From positions 50,211,617 through 50,275,616 of the forward strand of contig CM066326.1 of NCBI GenBank assembly GCA_033807775.1: 64,000 nt of DNA. The letters run 5' to 3'. The notes under the pieces were generated by a model, which searched no databases, had not been told where the DNA came from, and saw nothing but the letters and a program-made list of their open reading frames with translations. The stretch is from Saussurea involucrata. Its lineage: Eukaryota > Streptophyta > Magnoliopsida > Asterales > Asteraceae. Positions 58,081 to 64,000 of this stretch are shown here, piece after piece (the stretch's first letter is position 1; each line of letters opens with the position of its first letter). The position numbers and the translations under genes were made by a program.

Positions 58081-58707
58081 AGATGAGTATATGGTATGAA
58101 TGTGATGACGTGTTTATAAATGAAGTATGATATATTGAGGTGTATATTATATTTATTTTTACATTTGCATTACACTACACGAATGCACGTTGGCCTGGCT
58201 TAGGACCGGTGGAGTTTGGCTGTACGGAGGGACAGCGGAGTTGGTTGTATATTAGTGCAGCGGAGTAAATTGATTAGTTGGCTTGCAACCAACTAATATG
58301 GCCATGGGAATGAGGAGTTGTACACAGTGCACGAGTCTTACTTGGTATTTAAATACTTGTTGTATAATTGTGTTTTACAAAGGGATTACTAAACCGACAG
58401 AGATTATCTCAGTAGACAGTTTGGTCTAACCCTCATTTTGTTTTCAAAAATATGTATTCCAGGTAAGGAAGGTATAAAGGCAAGGATACAGATTGATGTG
58501 CTTTTGAAGGCTATTTGGGATTTAGAAGTTTTCCTTAAACGTTTTGTACGGATAGTATTGTAAAATATGCTAGCGAAAAGTTTGGACCACATTATGTAAT
58601 GTACATCTTTAAGACTTTCGAACCTTATGTGAATAATATGTATATTTTATTATAAATGTTTGACATGTAATGTATGTTATATGATGTATATACGGAGGGT
58701 CGTTACA
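56955..58707 (+). repeat. LTR 2 of array F
   Basis: 1,753 bp, highly similar to LTR 1. The TCCGG cluster (57582-57857) has 12 exact copies. The (AT)n run is shorter (about 35 bp, 58043-58077). Confidence 0.9.
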
Positions 58708-59268
58708 GATGGTATCAGAGCCCTAGTTTAAGGGATTTAGGTATTCGGATCCATACCTAGACTTAAATTGCATGTGAAGTAGGATGTCCTTGATATATTA
58801 GAACATTGGGGTATTACATATAAAAGGTCGAAGGAACATGATGTAAGGTAATTTCAAATTACATCTGGCCAGTGTGATTATGAACTTACAGGTACATGTT
58901 CGAACTGGAACACCTTATTATATGGGGTATGTGCTTATGTGTATATTAACTCTTTAAAAATCAACAGAACGGCAAGTCGGTCTCGACGTATGGATAGAGA
59001 TGAAGACATGTATATTTCTATAAACTCTACACGTGTTAAAGGGCTATTTGACTTCCGTGCAAACCGATGAACTGTGTCTTCTTCTTTTGTTGCTTATTTG
59101 CATTAAAAGGGTATTTGATAGTTGTGTTATAGATATAGATGGGTGTGGAGTGCCTATTAAGTTATTTTCTATGGCCTTGTTGGAGTTCGATGTAGTAGTG
59201 CGAACAAAGTAACCGTACCTTTTCGCCTAACCGAATTCCGGGACGGAATTCTTTTAAGGGGGAGATGT
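58708..59268 (+). other. Internal region 2 of array F
   Basis: 561 bp, nearly identical to internal region 1, with an intact primer site GATGGTATCAGAGCC and the same purine tract. Confidence 0.85.
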
Positions 59269-60391
59269 TGTAATAATCGGGTACGTTATTGGTTTATTTA
59301 ATTTTTATTATGTTAGTTAAGGTAGGTTTGGGTTAGTTTTATAAGTTTAAATTTCGTTATGGTTTTATGGAGTTATAAGTTAAGGGGTAAACTTTTATTT
59401 TAATTTATAACTTGGAGGGTTATTCTTGACAAGTGTTGATAGTTGATGGTTAGATTGGTTAAAATGGTGAAAGTACAACACCACCACCGCCTGATTTTAA
59501 CAAAAGAGATAAGAGGGATGAGATATTTCATTTAGTACCTTGAGTGTGTGTGTGTGTGTGGGTTTATTACGGCAAGAGAGAGAAGAGAGAAAAAGAGAGC
59601 GAATTGAGAGAGAAAGGTAAAGAAGAGGAAGAAGAAATCTGATTTCCTTCAGCTGGGTTTCAGATACAAATTGAAGAAACAAAGGTAATTATTCTATACA
59701 ATTCTTCCTTTTATGTTCATGAGTTTGCTAAATGGGTAATAAATGGGTTTTGATTATTTTAGAAGGATATGAGAAATATGGGTTTAGAATGGTGTTCTAA
59801 AATTAGTCTTAAACGTATCTGCATAGTTACAGAATCATTCATGGTTTAAATCGAGATCTGGGTAGGAATTTTTATGAACAGATCGAAGTGTCCGGACAAA
59901 ACATGATAGTGTCCGGTAATTCTTTTGAGGGTGTCCGGTAGTTGGAGTATCCGGAAACCCCTGTGCAAAGGTATCCGGACGAGGCAAAATTATCCGGTAA
60001 GTATGTTTATTTCGTAGTATCTGGATTGAATGTATTATCCGGAAAGTCATGTTGTCCGGAAAGTATGATTTCCGGAAAGTTGTGTTATCCGCACACGTCT
60101 AGTGTCCGGTAAGTTTGAGATGTCGATAAGTTATAATGTCCGGACAGTTTCATGGTGTCCGGAAACTTTGGTTGTTTGGCCACTGTTGAGGATAAGAGTT
60201 AGATAGAATTATCTAGAGTTCTTAGCCTGCTAATAAGCCTTATGTGTTCGATTAGTAAAGAGATATTTGTATTTAATCTGTTTCAGATTCTGAGAATTTT
60301 TGGTAAAAGAACGGATAGCTTGGAGAAAAGGCTTGGAAGGGTTATTGATAAGCAATCACGTGAGTTTTACTTTAAAAATGTTTTCAAACTG

Positions 60392-60460
<69 letters not shown>

Positions 60461-61088
60461 AGATGAGTATATGGTAGGAATGTGATGACGTGTTTATAAA
60501 TGAAGTATAATATATTGAGGTGTATATTATATTTATTTTTACGTTAGCATTACACTACACGAGTGCACGTTGGTCGGGCTTAGGACCGGTGGAGTTTGGC
60601 TGTACGGAGGGACAGCGGAGTTGGCTGTATATTAGTGCAGCGGAGTAAATTGATTAGTTGGCTCGCAACCAACTAATATGGCCATGGGAATGAGGAGTTG
60701 TACACAGTGCACGAGTCTTACTTGGTATTTAAATACTTGTTGTATAATTGTGTTTTACAAAGGGATTACTAAACTGACAGGGATTATCTCACTAGACCGT
60801 TTGGTCTAACCCTCATTTTGTTTTCAAAAATATGTATTCCAGGTCAAGGAAGGTATAAAGGCAAGGATACATATTGACGTGCTTTTGAAGGCTATTTGGG
60901 ATTTAGAAGTTTTCCTTAAACGTTTTGTATGGATAGTATTGTAAAATATGCTAGCGAAAAGTTTGGACCACATTATGTAATGTACATCTTTAAGACTTTC
61001 GGACCTTATGTGAATAATATGTATATTTTATTATAAATGTTTGACATGTAATGTATGTTATATGATGTATATACGGAGGGTCGTTACA
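59269..61088 (+). repeat. LTR 3 of array F
   Basis: 1,820 bp. It differs from the other two by a replaced block around 60308-60380 (GCTTGGAGAAAAGGC...) and a long (AT)n run (about 60393-60451). The TCCGG cluster lies at 59890-60165. It ends GTCGTTACA before TGACT. Confidence 0.9.
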
Positions 61089-61414
61089 TGACTTTGTCCA
61101 TTTCCGTTTTGAATTCCTGGGTCATTGTTTCGCAGACAGCCTTTAAGGCGTCGTCAAAGTACTTCATTGACACGAAGTCGGGTAAGTCACCACCGGGATC
61201 ACTTAGATTACCCGTTGAGGTCACGACTGTTGAAATAACAGAAGTGCCACCTACGTTCATAGTTGGCGTGATGTTAGATATGATAGGATTTCCATCCGAT
61301 CCTTGTAATCCGCTCAAAGGCAGACTTACTACGGATGTTCCGATCGGTTCACTTCACCGATAGTAGCAGTCGAGATCTGTGTCCTAGCCAAAAGATTTAA
61401 TAATATGTCAAGTG

Positions 61415-61426
61415 GCTCTGATACCA
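61415..61426 (-). other. Primer binding site of element E
   Basis: On the minus strand TGGTATCAGAGCC lies two bases inside the 5' LTR end. Confidence 0.85.
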
Positions 61427-61428
61427 AT

Positions 61429-61711
61429 TGTGGATCCCAGATTAGTGCAATATAGTAGAAATCAACGAACAATAAGCAATGAACACAATATGATTTCAAT
61501 ACGTCATCCCTATATTTCATAAACCATTCAGAGAATTTTCAAAGTACTATTACAATGGTTATAGGATGATTAACCTACAAAATGAGGCTAACACAACAAT
61601 ATATACTAAGGCCAAGATAACTAAGGCCCATGCCCATTACAAGAATTAGCCCATTAAGAAAGTTACAAAGTAAACCCTTGAACTTCTATTCAATCTAATT
61701 TATTCCCAACA
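61429..61711 (-). repeat. 5' LTR of element E
   Basis: 283 bp, TGTGGATCCC to CCCAACA on the plus strand. It matches 52637-52919 and is followed by ATAAC (61712-61716). Confidence 0.88.
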
Positions 61712-61716
61712 ATAAC

Positions 61717-61731
61717 CCTTCGGGACCAACA
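61717..61731 (+). repeat. 3' LTR of element C, last 15 bp
   Basis: CCTTCGGGACCAACA completes the LTR begun at 51687. The terminus CAACA matches the other LTRs of the family. This marks the right end of the nest. Confidence 0.8.
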
Positions 61732-62406
61732 TATAACGAAAGTTAGGGCAAGAGACCCGAGTCGTAACAAAAGTGAAACCACGAAGACCCTATCCATGAA
61801 TTTTACGGCTCGAGGACCCTGTTCGTAATCAACCTAAAATCACAGGGACGAAACTTATAATTTACTCTTATTTCGATTTATGGCGTGTGATTTCATATAA
61901 ACCATAAACTGTTGAAACCAAAAAAAACTATTGGTTGAATTTGTAAACAATTAATAAATTTAAGAGCATAATTGTAAATCTATATAAGTTAGGAATAAGC
62001 AATATACTTGGTATATTCTATTTGGTATTAAAAATAATGTAATGGGTAGGGTGAACATAGTACAATACCATGTTTTTTTTCTATACTGTGTACTAATCAA
62101 TTATAATTGATACGGAAATTTATATACCGTGTAGGCGTGTATCAACCAACTCTACTTGATACCAACTAAATTGGTACCAACTTTTTTCGGTTGATACATG
62201 TTGGTACAGTTTTGTATCAACATTGCATTTTAAAAAAAAACACAAATATACGAAACAATTTCATCAAGAAATGAATGATATGAAACAATTTCATCAAAAT
62301 AAACTATTTCATGAAACAATTTCATTAATTTAACCAATGAAATCGACGGTTTACATGGTTTGCAAGATTAAGATGGTTTACAAAAGAATATATATATATA
62401 TATATA
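61732..62406. other. Flanking DNA, no gene; part of a foldback family
   Basis: 61732-62260 shows no gene or element. It has GGTATCAA/TTGATACC words around 62110-62215. From 62261 to about 62385 there is a piece sharing TTTCATCAAGAAATGAATGATATG with the next foldback element, ending in a TA run. Confidence 0.4.
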
Positions 62407-62775
62407 GTCCCCTTCAAATCTAAACTTTTTTCGTGTAAACAGTGTAAACTTTGTAGTTTCATAGGTTTTTTTGATGAAATGTTTTTATGAAATTGTTTAT
62501 TTTGATGAAATTGTTTCATATCATTCATTTCTTGACGAATTTTTTTATGAAATTTGTAGTTTCATAGGTTTTTTTCATTTTTATGAACTGTTTCATACAT
62601 TTTTCGTTTTCACCTATGAAACTACAAATTTCGCAAAACAAAATCATCAAGAAATGAATGATATGAAACAATTTCATCAAAATAAACAATTTCATCAAAA
62701 AAATCATCAAAAAAAACCTATGAAATCGAGAGTTTACACGGTTTACATGAAAAAAAAATTACATTTGAATCTCCC
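62407..62775. mobile_element. Foldback element 1 in a TA microsatellite
   Basis: About 370 bp lie between TA runs. The ends (GTCCCCTTCAAAT... and ...ATTTGAATCTCCC) are inverted repeats of roughly 75 bp with mismatches, including GTGTAAAC, TTTCATAGGTTTTTTTGATGAA and their complements. Internal TTTCATCAAAATAAAC words are also inverted. It encodes no convincing protein. It resembles microsatellite-targeting MITE-like elements such as Micron, by structure only. Confidence 0.6.
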
Positions 62776-62804
<29 letters not shown>

Positions 62805-62808
<4 letters not shown>

Positions 62809-63018
62809 GGGATTGAACGAGAACAATGCCCATTTAAAAAAACACGAGAACCAACAAATTTATATATGATTTTACATTAACGTGAGAAAAGGCCACGTGG
62901 ACTTGAAGCCCCAACCAGAGTCTCTTTTTTCACACGTTAATGAAAAATCATATATGATTTGTTGGTCCTCGTGTTCTTTTAAATATATATTCTTCTCGTT
63001 TAAACTCGTCATCTCTTT
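62805..63018. mobile_element. Foldback element 2 in a TA/GA microsatellite
   Basis: About 214 bp follow a (TA)n(GA)n run. Inverted arms include AACACGAGAACCAACAAAT and AAATCATATATGATT-type sequence on the left, complemented by ATTTGTTGGTCCTCGTGTT on the right. It ends at another TA run. No coding capacity. Confidence 0.6.
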
Positions 63019-63060
63019 ATATATATATAGAGAGAGAGAGAGGGAGGGAAGGAAGGAAGG

Positions 63061-63226
63061 AGGTTCAAGGAAAAACCTTAAAAAATGGAAAACTAAGGAA
63101 CTCTGGTAGTCTTTCAACTTGACGGTATGCATATGCAGGTGTGCATGTTACAAATTACCTGTATGCACAAGTGCATATCGTGTAGATGAAGGGCTACCAG
63201 AGTGTTCCTTAGTTTTCCACCTGACC

Positions 63227-63227
<1 letters not shown>
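63061..63227. mobile_element. Foldback element 3 in a TA/GA microsatellite
   Basis: About 167 bp. TGGAAAACTAAGGAACTCTG (from 63086) is matched in inverse by CAGAGTGTTCCTTAGTTTTCCA near 63198-63219. The centre has GTATGCATATGCA-like palindromic words. TA runs bound it. Confidence 0.6.
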
Positions 63228-63270
<43 letters not shown>

Positions 63271-63272
<2 letters not shown>

Positions 63273-64000
63273 GTTCAAATTAGAAGTGCTAAATATATGA
63301 GAAGTAAAGAAGTGATCTTAGACATTCATTCGGTCAAGATCGGCGGCTTTGACCGAGAAGCAGCGAATAATTTCTCGTGTGGTATGCGCGTGGTCTGCAC
63401 AAGATAGAGGGGTAGTTTCGAAAAAATATGTGGGACGAGTTCATATATGAATCTGTGTGATTCACATATTAACTATACGTTCACACATGAACCTTTGTAA
63501 TTCACATATGAACTTTTTTTAACTAATTCATATATGAACCTTTGTGATTCATATATGAATCAGTTAATTAGTTCATATAAGAATTAGTTAAAAAAATCCA
63601 TATGAATCACAAAGGTTTATATATGAATCAGTTAATTGGTTCAACTAATTCATATATGAACCTACAGTTAATTAGTTTCATATATGAAACACAAAGGTTC
63701 ATATATGAATCACAAAGGTTCATATATGAATCAGTTAATTGGTTCACTGATTCATACATGAACATACAGTTAATTAGTTTCATATATGAATTAGTTAACA
63801 TGAGTTCATATGTGAATTACATGGGTTCATATATGAATAGATAATTCATATGTGAAACACACAGTTTCATATATGAACTCATCCCGTGTTTTTGTAAAAG
63901 TTACGAAACTGCCCTTCTATTTTTGGAACAACCGCAACTTTTGACCAATTAAAGCCGATCTTGACCGAATAAATGACCAATATTATATATTTAGCACTTC
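63271..64000. mobile_element. Foldback element 4, possibly cut by the window end
   Basis: GAAGTGCTAAATATAT at 63283 is inverted at 63984-64000 (ATATATTTAGCACTTC), and TTCGGTCAAGATCGGC near 63340 is inverted near 63954 (GCCGATCTTGACCGAA). The terminal repeat is about 75 bp with mismatches. The interior holds the palindrome array at 63441-63870. The right flank is not visible. Confidence 0.6.
63441..63870. repeat. Array of short TTCATATATGAA palindromes
   Basis: About 19 copies of TTCATATATGAA or close variants occur in 430 bp at irregular spacing, separated by CACAAAGG or CAGTTAATTAG-type spacers. Each is self-complementary, so the array can form many alternative cruciforms or hairpins. It gives rise to apparent open frames (for example 63602-63844) that are not genes. 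Confidence 0.75.

Larger units (their letters stand above)
54641..61088 (+). mobile_element. Array F: LTR-internal-LTR-internal-LTR of a Gypsy-derived element
   Basis: Three LTRs of 1,753, 1,753 and 1,820 bp alternate with two internal regions of 561 bp each. LTRs begin TGTAATAA and end GTCGTTACA. Each internal region starts with GATGGTATYAGAGCC (tRNA-Met primer site) and ends with TTTTAAGGGGGAGATGT (polypurine tract). A single TGACT duplication flanks the array. A protease-like remnant (VLFDFGANR followed by a stop) and a GGGACGGAATTC-type motif suggest a Tekay-like Gypsy ancestor. No enzyme is encoded. Confidence 0.9.
53124..61317 (-). pseudogene. Reading frame of element E, split by element F
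   Basis: The ATG at 61317 opens 76 codons ending FKTEMDKVM at the F insertion. With F and one TGACT removed the frame continues from about 54635 to near 54400. Frameshifted remnants follow: an acidic segment (54136-53882), a piece with YLEVMKRCLP (53730-53491) and a C-terminal piece (53468-53124) with MGVKHRTKKLNLLKP and EFGIIYLNKLNEKKF. Such a C-terminus recurs in many plant non-autonomous retroelements, in my recollection. It has coiled-coil and acidic parts like the ORF3 proteins but no enzyme domain. Function is unknown. Confidence 0.6.
52637..61711 (-). mobile_element. Element E: non-autonomous retrotransposon with 283-bp LTRs
   Basis: On the minus strand it has a 5' LTR (61429-61711), tRNA-Met primer site (61426-61415), a reading frame now broken, a polypurine tract (52932-52920) and a 3' LTR (52637-52919), with a 5-bp target duplication. 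No protease, integrase or RT is present. Its internal region without F is about 2.06 kb. The primer type suggests a Copia relative, but this is not certain. It must depend on another element for enzymes. Confidence 0.85.
22161..61731 (+). mobile_element. Old Sirevirus-like element C, truncated and multiply interrupted
   Basis: Pieces of one plus-strand element, homologous to A, are spread over almost 40 kb. They are a pol fragment (22161-22535), part of ORF3 (35004-36295, then 49765-51414), the polypurine tract (51673-51686) and a 3' LTR split by element E (51687-52636 plus 61717-61731). The 5' LTR, gag and most of pol are missing. B, D and E sit inside it. It is the oldest layer of the nest. 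That all pieces are one element is inferred from strand, order and target duplications. Confidence 0.75.

Noticed and set aside
60242..60466. Open frame with a Tyr-Ile repeat
   Set aside because: It is translation of the (AT)n microsatellite in LTR 3 of F.
62471..62794. Frames on both strands rich in Phe, Tyr and Glu
   Set aside because: They result from repeated TTTCATCAAAATAAAC-type words of foldback element 1 and are mirror images on the two strands.
63441..63870. CRISPR-like array
   Set aside because: The repeats are short palindromes with irregular, repeated spacers in a plant transposon; no cas genes or regular spacing exist.

Overview
The window is plant nuclear DNA made almost wholly of nested transposable elements; I found no ordinary host gene. 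A eudicot is indicated by the AT-rich background, Copia (Sirevirus-type), Athila-type and Tekay-like Gypsy and MuDR-like elements, plant initiator-tRNA-Met primer sites, a tRNA-derived SINE and MATH-domain gene fragments. The ORF3 types and overall element mix make Asteraceae my best guess, at low confidence.

Region 1 (1-19257). AT-rich repeats are interrupted by a MuDR-like element (MULE, 1297-19248) with TIRs of about 370-380 bp and a perfect 9-bp target duplication. It carries two convergent genes, as MuDR does: a MURA-type transposase on the minus strand with two in-frame TAG codons, and a short coiled-coil gene on the plus strand. Between them lies an inverted repeat built from a captured MATH-domain coding fragment. 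The short gene is split by a very young Sirevirus-like Copia element (A, 1880-14864, minus strand) with near-identical LTRs, intact gag and pol, and a long third reading frame (ORF3). ORF3 has its own promoter-like region and a predicted intron.

Region 2 (19249-22160). AT-rich intergenic DNA contains one tRNA-derived SINE with a perfect 16-bp target duplication.

Region 3 (22161-61731). A deep nest built on an old, left-truncated Sirevirus-like element C (plus strand). B, a minus-strand relative of A, inserted into C. An Athila-type Gypsy element inserted into B at the end of gag, and deletions then removed the pol of B, part of the Gypsy element and part of C. A second Copia family, D (36296-49759, plus strand), inserted into ORF3 of C. 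E, a 283-bp-LTR element without pol (minus strand), inserted into the 3' LTR of C. Inside the ORF of E sits F (54641-61088), an LTR-internal-LTR-internal-LTR tandem array of a Gypsy-derived non-autonomous element. Target duplications support the MULE, A, D, E, F and SINE insertions.

Region 4 (61732-64000). Anonymous DNA is followed by four successive foldback elements set in TA/GA microsatellites; the last runs off the window and holds an array of about 19 short palindromes.

The most unusual signals are: the ORF3 transcription units of A and D, with CCAAT, G-box and TATA elements like those of their LTRs; family-specific short words (CAGCG/CGCTG in A, CAGAG/CTCTG in D, CCGG in F) dispersed through LTRs and in A and D also coding regions; the MATH hairpin; and the F array. 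All counts and alignments were made by eye.
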